NCBI GenBank assembly: GCA_002412715.1
Contig: DHVP01000031.1
Coordinates: forward strand, 1 to 64,000
Length of the DNA: 64,000 nt
Reading direction: 5' to 3'
From: Deltaproteobacteria bacterium UBA5205
Lineage (GTDB): Bacteria > Desulfobacterota > Syntrophorhabdia > Syntrophorhabdales > Syntrophorhabdaceae
Part shown: piece after piece, positions 42,451 through 51,615 of the stretch
Layout of the letters: each line of letters opens with the position of its first letter
How positions within the stretch are numbered: position 1 is the first letter of the stretch
Notes under the pieces: generated by a model
Told to the model about the DNA's origin: nothing
Seen by the model: only the letters and a program-made list of their open reading frames with translations
Database searches by the model: none
Made by a program: the position numbers and the translations under genes

Positions 42451-44913
42451 ATGAGCGAGACTTCTGACGTCATCAGCATAAGGAAGGGGAGCGATCAGAA
42501 TGATTTTTTTCGGAAGATCCTGACAAATCAGCTCACATATTCACTGTCGAAAGATATGTATTCGGCCACACAAAGAGACAAATATACAGCGACAGCCCTT
42601 TCGGTCAGAGCCCGCCTGGTTAAGAACTGGATCGAATCCCAGCAGAGTTACTACAAGAAGGACGTCAAGCGCCTTTACTATCTATCCCTGGAATTTCTCA
42701 TGGGAAGGCTGCTGAAAAATTACCTGATAAACATCGATCTTTTGGATGAATATCGAAATGCGATGGAGGTTCTGGCCATAAAGTTGGAGGACGTCTTTGA
42801 ATATGAGTGGGACGCAGGCCTCGGCAACGGCGGCCTGGGAAGGCTCGCGGCCTGTTTCATGGATTCAATGGCGACGCTCGACTATCCCTGCTACGGTTAT
42901 GGGATCAGATACGAGTATGGCATCTTCACACAGCGGATTGTCGACGGCTATCAGGCCGAGGCGCCGGACAACTGGCTGCGCTACGGCAACCCGTGGGAAT
43001 TCCCCAGGCCGGAACTCATCTACCCGGTCCGGTTTTATGGACGGGTCGAGACGCACGCCAAAAAGACCGAATGGGTGGATACCAGCGAGATCCTGGCGAT
43101 GGCCTACGACTATCCGGTACCAGGCTTCCATACAAATACGGTTAATACGCTGCGTCTCTGGGCCGCAAAATCGACACGCGATTTCGACTTCGATTACTTT
43201 AACAGCGGGGATTATGTCAAGGCCGTCGAAAACAAGAACAACAGCGAGAACATCTCCAAGGTGCTCTATCCCAACGACCTGTCTCTTGCGGGGAAAGAAC
43301 TCAGACTGAAACAACAGTATTTCTTTGTGGCGGCAACCCTCGCCGACATATTCAGAAGATTTAAAAAGTCTTATTGTAATTTCAATGCATTACCCGACAA
43401 AGTTGCGATTCAGCTTAATGATACGCATCCCTCGATCGCGATTCCCGAGATGATGAGAATGCTGGTCGACGATGAAGGGTTGCCATGGGACGTTGCCAGC
43501 AAGCTGACGCGGGATACCATCGCATACACGAATCACACCATTCTCCCCGAGGCCCTTGAAACGTGGTCGGAGGACCTGATGGGGCATCTTCTTCCCAGGC
43601 ACCTCCAGATCATACAGGAGATGGACAGGAAGTTTCACATCCAGGTAGCCCGCCGCTTTCCCGAAGAATTCGACAAGGCAGCGCGGATGGGGATCGTCAC
43701 CGGAGATTGCGGGAAGGTCGTCAATATGGCGCGGCTCGCCATTGTGGGCAGCCATGCGGTTAACGGCGTCTCCCGCTTGCACAGCGAGCTCTTGAAGAGC
43801 CATGTCTTCAATGATTTTTATCTCATGTACCCCGAGAGGTTCAGGAACGTCACGAATGGGATAACGCACAGGCGGTGGCTCCTGGATGCAAATCCGGGGC
43901 TCTCCAGTCTCATCACCGAGGCAATAGGAGATGGCTGGACACGGGACCTCGATGAATTGAAGAATCTCGAACCTATGGCGGATGATGCCGGGTTCAGGAA
44001 CCGGTTCAACTTCATTAAGAGAGAAAACAAGCTTCGCCTTCGCGCCGCCATGGAACGGGTCTTCAACTCCACGCTGGAGCCGGACTTCCTCCTCGATTGC
44101 CAGGTAAAAAGATTTCACGAATACAAAAGACAACTTCTCAATGTTTTCCACGTCATCACCCTTTACAATCGTCTCAGAGAGGGAAGAGTGCCCGAGGATT
44201 TCGTCCCGAGGATCGTCCTTTTCTCCGGCAAATCGGCTCCGGGATATCTGATGTGCAAGCTTATCATCAAGCTCATACACAATGTGTCCGAGATCATTGC
44301 CGTGCATCCCATGGTAAAGGACCATCTGCAGGTAGTCTTCGTTCCGAACTACGGTGTGACGATTGCCGAGGTGACCATGCCTGCCGCCGACCTTTCCGAA
44401 CAGATATCAACGGCCGGTTTCGAAGCATCAGGGACGGGAAATATGAAATTTGCCCTCAATGGGGCACTTACGATAGGTACCTACGATGGGGCCAATATAG
44501 AGATCAGGGAAGAGGTGGGGGAGGAGAACTTTTTCCTTTTCGGTCACAGGGCCGAGGAAGTCCTCGAACTGAGGAAGGACTACGACCCGAAGAAGTATAT
44601 CGAGGAGAACAAGGAACTCGCCCAGGTGATGCACCAGCTTCAATCGGGATTCTTCTCACCCGAGGAACCCGGGCTCTTCCAGCCCATAGTCCAGTCTTTA
44701 ATGGATGGCGACAGGTACTGCGTCCTCGCGGATTATTCTCTCTATATCGCATGCCAGGAAGAGGTTTCTCTCGCGTACAGGAACAGGGACGCATGGACAA
44801 GGATGGCAATCCTCAACGTCGCCCGGTCGGGCAAGTTTTCCAGCGACCGCGCGATCAATGACTATGCCCGAAATATATGGAACATTTCCCCGGTCGTGCG
44901 ACAGTCTCCTTAA
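42451..44913 (+). CDS. glgP: Glycogen/starch/alpha-glucan phosphorylase
   Basis: An 820-residue pyridoxal-phosphate enzyme releasing glucose-1-phosphate from glycogen. Motifs include YYLSLEFLMGRLL, GLGNGGLGRLAACFMDS, and the PLP lysine in EASGTGNMKFALNGALTIGT. Length matches the family. RBS TTAAGGAGATGCACC. No other glycogen genes are adjacent. Confidence 0.95.
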   Translation: MSETSDVISIRKGSDQNDFFRKILTNQLTYSLSKDMYSATQRDKYTATALSVRARLVKNWIESQQSYYKKDVKRLYYLSLEFLMGRLLKNYLINIDLLDEYRNAMEVLAIKLEDVFEYEWDAGLGNGGLGRLAACFMDSMATLDYPCYGYGIRYEYGIFTQRIVDGYQAEAPDNWLRYGNPWEFPRPELIYPVRFYGRVETHAKKTEWVDTSEILAMAYDYPVPGFHTNTVNTLRLWAAKSTRDFDFDYFNSGDYVKAVENKNNSENISKVLYPNDLSLAGKELRLKQQYFFVAATLADIFRRFKKSYCNFNALPDKVAIQLNDTHPSIAIPEMMRMLVDDEGLPWDVASKLTRDTIAYTNHTILPEALETWSEDLMGHLLPRHLQIIQEMDRKFHIQVARRFPEEFDKAARMGIVTGDCGKVVNMARLAIVGSHAVNGVSRLHSELLKSHVFNDFYLMYPERFRNVTNGITHRRWLLDANPGLSSLITEAIGDGWTRDLDELKNLEPMADDAGFRNRFNFIKRENKLRLRAAMERVFNSTLEPDFLLDCQVKRFHEYKRQLLNVFHVITLYNRLREGRVPEDFVPRIVLFSGKSAPGYLMCKLIIKLIHNVSEIIAVHPMVKDHLQVVFVPNYGVTIAEVTMPAADLSEQISTAGFEASGTGNMKFALNGALTIGTYDGANIEIREEVGEENFFLFGHRAEEVLELRKDYDPKKYIEENKELAQVMHQLQSGFFSPEEPGLFQPIVQSLMDGDRYCVLADYSLYIACQEEVSLAYRNRDAWTRMAILNVARSGKFSSDRAINDYARNIWNISPVVRQSP

Positions 44914-44998
44914 AAGTGAAATGCTCCTTGACTTGATTCTTGACCGTGTGATACTCATTTCAAAGTATTCTTCGCCATTCTAAACGAACAGGATGATT

Positions 44999-46927
44999 AT
45001 GGAACGATATCCGCATATCTTTCAGTCCGGAACTATCGGTAAGCTGGTAACGAGGAACAGGATCAAGTACGCGGCCACGGAAACGAATTTCCCTTACGGC
45101 GACGGCTATGTCAGCGACCGCGAAGTGGCATACATGGAAGCCCAGGCAAAAGGCGGCGCGGGTATTGTCACGACCCAGGGCGCCTATCCCGATAAGAAAG
45201 GGGAGGGCAAGGGCTTCAAGGGGATGATGTCGATCAATGACGACAGGTTTATCCCCGGGCTTAAGCGCATAGCCGATGTGATCCGGGCCAACGGGGCTCT
45301 TTCAAGCATTCAGATACTTCACTGTGGCAGGGAAGGGGGCATCGAGCTCGATTATTGTCTCATGCCTTCCATCGTTCCGCAAAAGTTGTCCTATTTCAAA
45401 CCTCCGCGGGAAATTACGGCGTCAGAGATAAAACAGGCGGTAAAGGATCATATAGATGCCGCAAAACGGGCCAGGCAGGCTGGTTTTGACATGATCGAAC
45501 TCTCCGGTATTGTGGGCTATCTCATTTCAACCTTCATATCGCGCTATACCAACAAGAGGGCCGACGAATACGGCGGGGACCTTAAAGCACGGTGCAGGCT
45601 GATGGTTGAGATCATCGAGGGTGTAAAGGCCGAAGTGGGAGATATGCCCGTAGGTATCCGGCTGTGCGGCCACGAACTCCTCGACGACCGGGGCGGCAAC
45701 AGCTTCGAGGAAAGCGTAGAGAGCTTCAGGATAGCCCAGAAGGCCGGAGCTGATTACCTGAGTGTCACCATCGGATGGCATGAATCCTCCCAGTCGGTCA
45801 TTACCAGGGATGTTCCGATGGGGCATTGGCTCCATATCGCAGAAGCAGTGAAGAAAGCGGTTGATGTGCCCGTTATGATGGCATTTCGGCAGTTTGTGCC
45901 TCACATTCCCGAGAAAGCGATCGCGGGAGGTCAGATAGATTTCGTGGAAATGTGCCGTCCCATGATCGCCGATCCGGAGTTCCCCAACAAGATCAGACAG
46001 GGCAGGGAGAAGGAGATAGTTCCCTGTATTGCCTGTAATGCATGCTTCTCGAGGCTTTACTATCACCAGCCGATCATGTGTTCCGTTCGTCCCAACCTGG
46101 GGCATGAGGGGGAGGAGGAATGGGGCTATTACAGGTTTAAACCCGCCTTGAAGAAAAAGAGGATTACCATCGTCGGCGGCGGGCCAGCCGGGCTGCAGTG
46201 CGCGGAGGTGGCGGCGCGAAAGGGACACGAGGTCACCCTCTTTGAGAAGAACGACAGATTAGGAGGGAACGTCCTTGTCGCCTCCCTGGTCGATCCCGGT
46301 GCCATAGAGCTTATGCGGCCCATAGCGACGCTCGAGGAACTTTGCCGCAAGGCCGGCGTTGCCATCCGGCTCGGCGTGGAATGCGATCCGGCGATGGTCA
46401 CGCAGGAGGCCCCCGATGTTCTTGTTGTAGCCGTCGGACCGGCTATGAAGGGGGTGTCGACAGGGGTCCTGACCCCGCAGGATGTGATGGTGAAAGACCG
46501 GAAGGTGGGGCAAAGAGTTGCGATCATAGGCGGCAGCGGTGTCGGCCTCGGCATCGCCGTGTACCTGCTGCGTCATGGCGAACACGAGATTACGATCATA
46601 GATGAAGCCGGAAAACCCGGCAGAGATGTCAATCCCTTCTATTTCTGGCAGTACATGGCGTTAATGAAAAAGAAGAAGGTCAATTTTATGAAGCGTACCA
46701 GGGTGGTTGCGATCGAAAATGGGCGAGTCAGCGTCCTTGGCCCTTCAGGTGAAAGCGCCGTCGAAGCCGACAGCATTATAATGTCTGTCTTTTACCCCGA
46801 AGAAGAGGTGTGGGGCCGAAAAGCATCCAGCGTGGCGAAAGAGGTCTATTTCATAGGCGACGCGAAGAAACCAAGGCGCATTATAAACGCAATCCATGAT
46901 GGTTACCGATTAGGGATGGTGCTCTGA
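44999..46927 (+). CDS. Old-yellow-enzyme/dienoyl-CoA-reductase-type iron-sulfur flavoprotein
   Basis: A 642-residue protein. The N-terminal TIM barrel (about 1-340) is of the OYE family and binds FMN. A [4Fe-4S] site follows: CIACNACFSRLYYHQPIMC. The C-terminal half has an FAD/NAD domain beginning ITIVGGGPAGLQCAE and a second Rossmann loop VAIIGGSGVGLGIA. This order is that of 2,4-dienoyl-CoA reductase and trimethylamine dehydrogenase. Some residues in the usual OYE active-site region differ, so the true substrate is unclear. Starts at 44993 or 44999; the latter has the better-spaced AGGA. It overlaps the next ferredoxin gene by one base. Confidence 0.85.
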   Translation: MERYPHIFQSGTIGKLVTRNRIKYAATETNFPYGDGYVSDREVAYMEAQAKGGAGIVTTQGAYPDKKGEGKGFKGMMSINDDRFIPGLKRIADVIRANGALSSIQILHCGREGGIELDYCLMPSIVPQKLSYFKPPREITASEIKQAVKDHIDAAKRARQAGFDMIELSGIVGYLISTFISRYTNKRADEYGGDLKARCRLMVEIIEGVKAEVGDMPVGIRLCGHELLDDRGGNSFEESVESFRIAQKAGADYLSVTIGWHESSQSVITRDVPMGHWLHIAEAVKKAVDVPVMMAFRQFVPHIPEKAIAGGQIDFVEMCRPMIADPEFPNKIRQGREKEIVPCIACNACFSRLYYHQPIMCSVRPNLGHEGEEEWGYYRFKPALKKKRITIVGGGPAGLQCAEVAARKGHEVTLFEKNDRLGGNVLVASLVDPGAIELMRPIATLEELCRKAGVAIRLGVECDPAMVTQEAPDVLVVAVGPAMKGVSTGVLTPQDVMVKDRKVGQRVAIIGGSGVGLGIAVYLLRHGEHEITIIDEAGKPGRDVNPFYFWQYMALMKKKKVNFMKRTRVVAIENGRVSVLGPSGESAVEADSIIMSVFYPEEEVWGRKASSVAKEVYFIGDAKKPRRIINAIHDGYRLGMVL

Positions 46928-47118
46928 TGATTCCCGTTATAGATGAAAAAGAATGCACAGGCTGTGGAACCTGTATTGAAATATGCCCGCCCGGTGCCAT
47001 AACACTCGCGGATGGCAAAGCGCGTATCGCTGAGGATCTCTGCGAAGAATGCGGTTTCTGTGCGCCGGAATGCCCCGTTGAAGCGATTAAAATCCCTTTC
47101 CCGATCAAAGGACCCTGA
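46927..47118 (+). CDS. 2[4Fe-4S] ferredoxin
   Basis: A 63-residue protein with CTGCGTCIEICP and CEECGFCAPECP, one cluster each. Its ATG shares a base with the stop of the preceding flavoenzyme (TGATG), so the two are coupled; it is the obvious electron partner of that enzyme. The TLADGKARI link between the clusters is typical of clostridial-type ferredoxins. Confidence 0.92.
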   Translation: MIPVIDEKECTGCGTCIEICPPGAITLADGKARIAEDLCEECGFCAPECPVEAIKIPFPIKGP

Positions 47119-47239
47119 AGAAAAAATCTTACAGCCCTCAAACCATCCCGGCCGTTTTTTAAGATTATTCCATATTTTCCGATAACCACGTAATGGAATG
47201 AATTCCATCGGCTTGCCGAAAGAACTTCAAGGAGGGGTC

Positions 47240-48196
47240 ATGGCTCAGGGAACGTCGAATATTCTTCTCGAAACGGGGACCAACGAGGTCGAAATACTCG
47301 AGTTGTATGTTGATGAAGAAGGCTACCGGGGCTATTACGGGGTCAACGTCGCAAAGGTCATTGAGATTATCCCCGTACCTAAGAACAAGATAAACCCTCC
47401 CGATTCGAAGAAAGGAATGGTGTCCGGACTCTTCAATCACCGCAACAAGGTTGTGGTGCTCATCGACCTTGCCATCTGGCTGGGAAAAACCAGGGTTGAA
47501 ACCAAACCGTGTAATGTTCTTATCACCGAATTCAATAATGTAGTAACCGCTTTCCTGGTATCGGGGGTCACGAGGATCCATCGCGTCACATGGCAGGATA
47601 TAAAGCCTCTCGATGGGTACATGGAAGACGTCAGTGACGCCGTAACGGGCGTTATCGAGCTGGAAAAGAACCTGGTCTTTCTTTTGGATCTGGAGAAGGC
47701 AATAGCGGAACTGAATCCGGAACTGGCCCTGAAGGCCCCCGCCGGCGGTTCGGTGCCTCTGGAATTCAATCTTGACAGGCCTATCAGGGTCCTTCATGCC
47801 GACGATTCCAACGTGATCAGGCACAACGTGCGATTACGCCTGGAGGAAAACGGGCACTTTACCGTCCAATCGGTGGGAAATGGCGAGGAGGCGTGGAATT
47901 GTCTCGTCAACATACGGGAAAAAGCTCTTGCCCAGGGCTCTTCCCTGTCTGACTTTGTCGATATAGTATTGACCGATATCGAGATGCCCGGCATGGATGG
48001 ATACCATCTGTGCAAGAGGATAAAGGAAGCGCCGGAATTCAAGGATATTCCCGTCGTACTCTTTTCTTCCCTGATCACCGAGAAACTGGTCCACAAAGGC
48101 CAATCCGTAGGCGCTGACGGCCAATTCTCCAAACCGGACCTCAGTCTGATGAGTTTCATGAGAGATCTCATCGAAAGAAAGCTCAAAGCGGCCTAA
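47240..48196 (+). CDS. cheV: Chemotaxis protein CheV
   Basis: A 318-residue fusion: an N-terminal CheW-like coupling domain (to about 165) and a C-terminal response-regulator receiver with phosphoacceptor Asp246 in LTDIEMPGMDG. RBS AAGGAGGGGTC precedes ATG 47240, which is chosen over the one at 47198. CheV couples receptors to CheA and may be tuned by phosphorylation. No other chemotaxis gene is in the window, so it is an orphan here. Confidence 0.92.
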   Translation: MAQGTSNILLETGTNEVEILELYVDEEGYRGYYGVNVAKVIEIIPVPKNKINPPDSKKGMVSGLFNHRNKVVVLIDLAIWLGKTRVETKPCNVLITEFNNVVTAFLVSGVTRIHRVTWQDIKPLDGYMEDVSDAVTGVIELEKNLVFLLDLEKAIAELNPELALKAPAGGSVPLEFNLDRPIRVLHADDSNVIRHNVRLRLEENGHFTVQSVGNGEEAWNCLVNIREKALAQGSSLSDFVDIVLTDIEMPGMDGYHLCKRIKEAPEFKDIPVVLFSSLITEKLVHKGQSVGADGQFSKPDLSLMSFMRDLIERKLKAA

Positions 48197-48344
48197 CGGG
48201 AAAGAGCGTTTCGAAGTTTCAGGGTTTCAGGTGAAAGAATCTCCGTCATGATCGACATGGACTGGTCGTTAAGATCGCGACCGTCGCTCATCGACCCGAA
48301 GTTTTCCATCGATATATCAAATCAAGCATCTCATTGTTTTGTCT

Positions 48345-48373
48345 CGTCACTCCGGCGAAGGCCGTAAAGCAGG
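48345..48373. repeat. Single arm of the CGTCATTCCGGC repeat
   Basis: CGTCACTCCGGCGAAGGCCG and the following AAGCAGG resemble the arms at 5344-5372 and 5477-5505 with a few changes. No opposite arm is nearby, so it is a lone half-element. Confidence 0.6.
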
Positions 48374-48483
48374 AAATAAGGGGCCTGGCAAAACCCTGCG
48401 GATCCCGGATCAACTCCTGGATGACGGCGATAGGCGGGGCTTCATGACGGTTCTTGAACATTGAAGCATTTTTACGAAAAAAG

Positions 48484-48553
48484 AGCCACCGGAGTAACAG
48501 TCGGGGGGGATTGAATCCGGTGGCTGTGAGATACTTGATGCATCATAAGTATG
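48484..48553 (+). ncRNA. Candidate structured leader or small RNA (two hairpins)
   Basis: AGCCACCGGA (48484-48493) pairs perfectly with TCCGGTGGCT (48516-48525) around a 22-base loop; just after it ATACTT and AAGTAT with inner GATG/CATC form a second hairpin (about 48531-48553). Both lie in the gap between cheV and a secreted-protein gene, before that gene's promoter. I do not recognise a known riboswitch. It might be a terminator-like element after cheV or a small RNA. Confidence 0.35.
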
Positions 48554-48658
48554 CAAAAAGTACAGTGGCTATTATAACACGAAGGCACCGGGGGTCAAGC
48601 ACAATTCTCGGGATCGGGCCGCTAGTCCTGGGGACCGGGGTGACCGCTTCAAATTTTC

Positions 48659-48686
48659 TTGACACTGAAACCCACGTTCATATAAT
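48659..48686 (+). promoter_or_regulatory. Consensus sigma70-type promoter
   Basis: TTGACA (48659-48664) and TATAAT (48681-48686) with a 16-base spacer; the start codon lies about 90 bases later, so the message has a leader. Confidence 0.8.
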
Positions 48687-48774
48687 CTGGTCTTGGACAA
48701 ACGTCAAGGGGTTGCCGGCGCGCGTTTGTTCCTCTCCATCATGCATGCACACGATTAAAATAGGAGGAAGGGGA

Positions 48775-50031
48775 ATGTTTGGAAAAGCGAAGATCTTTTC
48801 GGGCGGCGTCCTGCTGTCGGGGATTCTATGCCTGATCACGTTAACAGTATGGACAACACTGGCAGTTTCGGCGGAAAAAACCCCCGTTACACGTTACTGG
48901 ATGAGTGTATCAACGGAGAAAAGCGGTTTCCCGGGCATGCCATCAGGATCGATGGGCGGCGGCGGAATGTCGGGTATGGGCATTCCGGGTATGGGGAGTA
49001 TGTTTGGTGGAAGCGGCGGCTCGTCGGGAAAGAGACTCCAGCTTCAGGTGAATTCACCAAAATCTCCGCCCGCTGGTCCGCAGGCCACGCATGACATCCC
49101 TCCGGGACAGAATATGGGCCCGACACTGCCGCTTGTTACACCCGACCAGGGGCGTGCAACCCGTTCGGAACCCGCGGAACGGCCGGAGAAGATGGAAAAA
49201 GTGGAAAAACCGAAGATGCGCATGCTCGTTTACTGGGGCTGCTCAGAAACGGTGAAACCCGGTCAGCCTTTTGTACTGGACACTGAAAAGGCAAATCCTG
49301 CCGAATTCGCCAGGGCATTTCAGGGCAGGACCGTCTCCGTGCAGAATGCTCCTTCGCCTCGTCCCGGCTCGGCATATGCCGATTGGCCGAACAAGGTGGA
49401 TGGCAAGCAGGTCCCACGGAACAGTTCCCTGGTGGGGAGCCATTTTGTCCAGGGCAATTATCTCCCTGATATTCGTTTCTCCATAGATGACGGTCATGAT
49501 TTCATGGCGCCCGTAGAGTTCACTCTCACAAAGGGTACCCCCGTTGACAGCTTTAATTTCCAATGGAATTCGATTCCCACGGCCACAGGCTATTTCGCGA
49601 CGGCCATGGGCCACGACGACAAAACAGGCACGATGATCATCTGGAGTTCAAGCGAAGTGCGGGAGGCGGGCGGTTCGCTCATGAGCTTCCTCTCCGATGA
49701 AGATGTCCGCAAACTTGTCAAGGAAAGGGTTGTCATGCCCCCGTCTACAACACAGTGCACCATCCCCCGGGGCATCTTCAAAGATGCCGAGGGTGCCGTT
49801 ATCCAGTTCATAGCATACGGTGACGAACTGAACATCGTCTACCCGACGAAACCAAAGGATCCGATCTGGGCCGTGAAAGTGAGGCGCAAATCAACATCCA
49901 TGCTCCCACTGATGGAAATGGCGGGCCGCGCAGCTTCAGACAGGGAACCCCGCGACCAGGCCCCGCCGCCGGAGAAGAAGGAAGGCTTAATAACACCCGG
50001 CAAAGTGTTGAAGGGATTGTTAGGGTTTTAG
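48775..50031 (+). CDS. Exported protein with Gly/Met-rich linker, unknown function
   Basis: A 418-residue protein. A signal peptide or anchor lies in the first 35 residues, ending near LAVSAEK. Residues about 50-85 are a Gly/Met/Ser-rich run (MGGGGMSGMGIPGMG), then a Pro-rich linker. The rest is beta-rich, probably a carbohydrate- or Ig-like periplasmic fold, with YWGCSETVKPGQP and SFNFQWNSIPTATGY motifs, and it ends GKVLKGLLGF. RBS TAGGAGGAAGGGGA is strong. I do not recognise the family. It is driven by a consensus promoter, so it may be abundant. Confidence 0.65.
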   Translation: MFGKAKIFSGGVLLSGILCLITLTVWTTLAVSAEKTPVTRYWMSVSTEKSGFPGMPSGSMGGGGMSGMGIPGMGSMFGGSGGSSGKRLQLQVNSPKSPPAGPQATHDIPPGQNMGPTLPLVTPDQGRATRSEPAERPEKMEKVEKPKMRMLVYWGCSETVKPGQPFVLDTEKANPAEFARAFQGRTVSVQNAPSPRPGSAYADWPNKVDGKQVPRNSSLVGSHFVQGNYLPDIRFSIDDGHDFMAPVEFTLTKGTPVDSFNFQWNSIPTATGYFATAMGHDDKTGTMIIWSSSEVREAGGSLMSFLSDEDVRKLVKERVVMPPSTTQCTIPRGIFKDAEGAVIQFIAYGDELNIVYPTKPKDPIWAVKVRRKSTSMLPLMEMAGRAASDREPRDQAPPPEKKEGLITPGKVLKGLLGF

Positions 50032-50275
50032 AGAAGATAGGTAATTTTTCCGAAAGTCATTCCTGGGGTTTAGCAATCCATCGCGAACATTCAGGGCTCA
50101 TACATCAAGAGCAAAAAGCGCTCCGCCACGGAGTGGAAAGCGTTTCTGTCATCGGTCTGAGCGCAGATATCGCGATACCGTTCCCGGATGGCAATCTCCT
50201 ATCGAAACATTGAAAAGTCTTGATGTTTGCGGTTATTATTGGATCATCGAAAACCGGTAAAGCGTGAGGAGAACC

Positions 50276-50911
50276 ATGATAACTTGGAACGAAAAAGTCA
50301 GTAAGCTGGATCTGACAGGCAAACCCCTGACAGGGGCATTGCTTCGTAAGGCACCCGTTGACCTGGACAGGCTTCAACACAATTATGGATTTGCCCTCAA
50401 TCCGGGCAGCAACACTGAAGAAATGATCGAAATGGCCGTAGTGGCAGACGTTTTGAGTCTTTTGTTTCCGTCATTGACGGCGGCGGAAAAGAAGCTTGAG
50501 GGTCCCGGTGCAAGCTCTTTTCCCAGGGACAGGGTACTCGCATTCGTTTGCTGTATATGGTTCTTTACGGCAGTCATTCCCCGTGTCGAAGCCGAAGGAT
50601 ATCCCCTTGATATGAATAATCTTACCCGGCAGACCGGAGCGTTCCTGTTCAATCCATATGGCGACGAAAACGTACCCGGGCTGATCAAGATCGGCATTCA
50701 ATACTGTAAGGAACTGGGCTCTCAATCACCCGAGGCCGTCATCGAATGGAATAAAGCCTTTTCGCAAATGGTATTCATACATTACGAAAAGTTAACCAAT
50801 GACATAGACCTGGGAGACTTTGATCTGGACACAACGATCGGTAAAATGCTCACAGTTTTTCTCTCCCTTACCTTCGCGCTCCCAGCCTCGGAACCTGAAG
50901 ATCGTGGATAA
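50276..50911 (+). CDS. Hypothetical protein, all-helical
   Basis: A 211-residue protein without signal peptide. Mostly helical, with one more hydrophobic stretch (LAFVCCIWFFTAVIPRV) around residues 80-100 and an acidic C-terminus (NDIDLGDFDLD). No catalytic motif is recognised. ATG 50276 has GTGAGGAGAACC in front; the longer GTG at 50264 would use the ribosome site as coding. No conserved neighbour suggests a function. Confidence 0.55.
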   Translation: MITWNEKVSKLDLTGKPLTGALLRKAPVDLDRLQHNYGFALNPGSNTEEMIEMAVVADVLSLLFPSLTAAEKKLEGPGASSFPRDRVLAFVCCIWFFTAVIPRVEAEGYPLDMNNLTRQTGAFLFNPYGDENVPGLIKIGIQYCKELGSQSPEAVIEWNKAFSQMVFIHYEKLTNDIDLGDFDLDTTIGKMLTVFLSLTFALPASEPEDRG

Positions 50912-51035
50912 CAAATCGAGGTACATGGTGTATACTTATCTCAGGCGTTCTTCTAAATTCACGGTGCGTCTGGGCAAGCTTCAGGACCTTGCTCAAACAC
51001 CAGTGCCCCCAGGGCGGGGGCGAAACGGCCATTGA

Positions 51036-51159
51036 GACCTCCAAATAATTACACCAGGAGGTCGATATGGCTGCGAACTTGGCAGCAGTATTCGCGTTAC
51101 GAACGGTGGCAACCTTATTATGTTGGTTGCACCAATCTGAAGGAACATGGCACCGATGA
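51036..51159 (+). CDS. Possible 30-residue peptide with a hairpin-hidden ribosome site
   Basis: GGAGGTC (51057-51063) is a strong Shine-Dalgarno, but GACCTCC (51036-51042) is its perfect complement, giving a 7-bp hairpin over it. The ATG at 51067 opens a 30-codon frame ending at 51159 with a hydrophobic middle (LAAVFALRTVATLLCWL). A further tiny frame of 17 codons, MSEQDRRVEMNKAREER, lies at 51234-51287 right before a terminator. Whether either is translated is open. Confidence 0.3.
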
Positions 51160-51285
51160 CCTCGTTGCCAGAAATCAGCAATGCGATGATGCGCAGATCA
51201 TCTATTGTGATAACTGAGGCGAGGTCATAAAGTATGAGCGAACAAGATCGTAGAGTGGAAATGAACAAGGCCCGTGAAGAACGCT

Positions 51286-51316
51286 AAGGCCCCTGGAAAC
51301 AGGGGCCTTGTTATTG
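51286..51316 (+). terminator. GC-rich hairpin terminator
   Basis: AAGGCCCCTG (51286-51295) and CAGGGGCCTT (51300-51309) form a 10-bp stem with GAAA loop, followed by GTTATT. The T run is short. Confidence 0.7.
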
Positions 51317-51386
51317 GACTCTTTAAATTACCGGACAAACGCTTGATAAATTGAGCCGCTGAAAAGTCCGATGTCTTGCAGATCAA

Positions 51387-51429
51387 AAGCCGACGATGGG
51401 AATTGAACCCGCGACCTGCTCATTACGAG
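51387..51429. repeat. attL: 43-bp copy of the tRNA-Thr 3' part
   Basis: Identical to 61930-61972. It includes GAATTGAACCCGCGACC, the minus-strand T arm, and stops inside the anticodon stem. It marks the left end of the element. Confidence 0.9.
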
Positions 51430-51475
51430 CTATTTTCATTAGCTTCACGTAGTTTCATGTGACATAACAAATAGC

Positions 51476-51505
51476 TTGACAATTCAATAACTTATCCCGT
51501 ATAAC
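51476..51505 (+). promoter_or_regulatory. Promoter candidate for the integrase
   Basis: TTGACA (51476-51481) and TATAAC (51500-51505) with an 18-base spacer, 110 bases before the integrase start. Confidence 0.55.
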
Positions 51506-51551
51506 TTTCATATGGCATCATTTCACAAAACGTCATTTAAGCTCAAAACGC

Positions 51552-51566
51552 TGTACAGATGCTGTA
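51552..51566. repeat. Left copy of a 15-bp sub-terminal repeat
   Basis: TGTACAGATGCTGTA recurs exactly at 61849-61863 near the other end of the element, in the same orientation. The left copy continues into a second CTGTACA-like unit. These could be integrase arm sites or regulator sites. Confidence 0.5.
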
Positions 51567-51615
51567 CAACATGGTTTGATCAAAAGAATGAGCAGGTCAC
51601 AACAGGGGGTGAAAA

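Noticed and set aside
48454..48774. 107-codon extension of the secreted protein
   Set aside because: The promoter at 48659-48686 and strong ribosome site before 48775 lie inside it, and the signal peptide begins at 48775.
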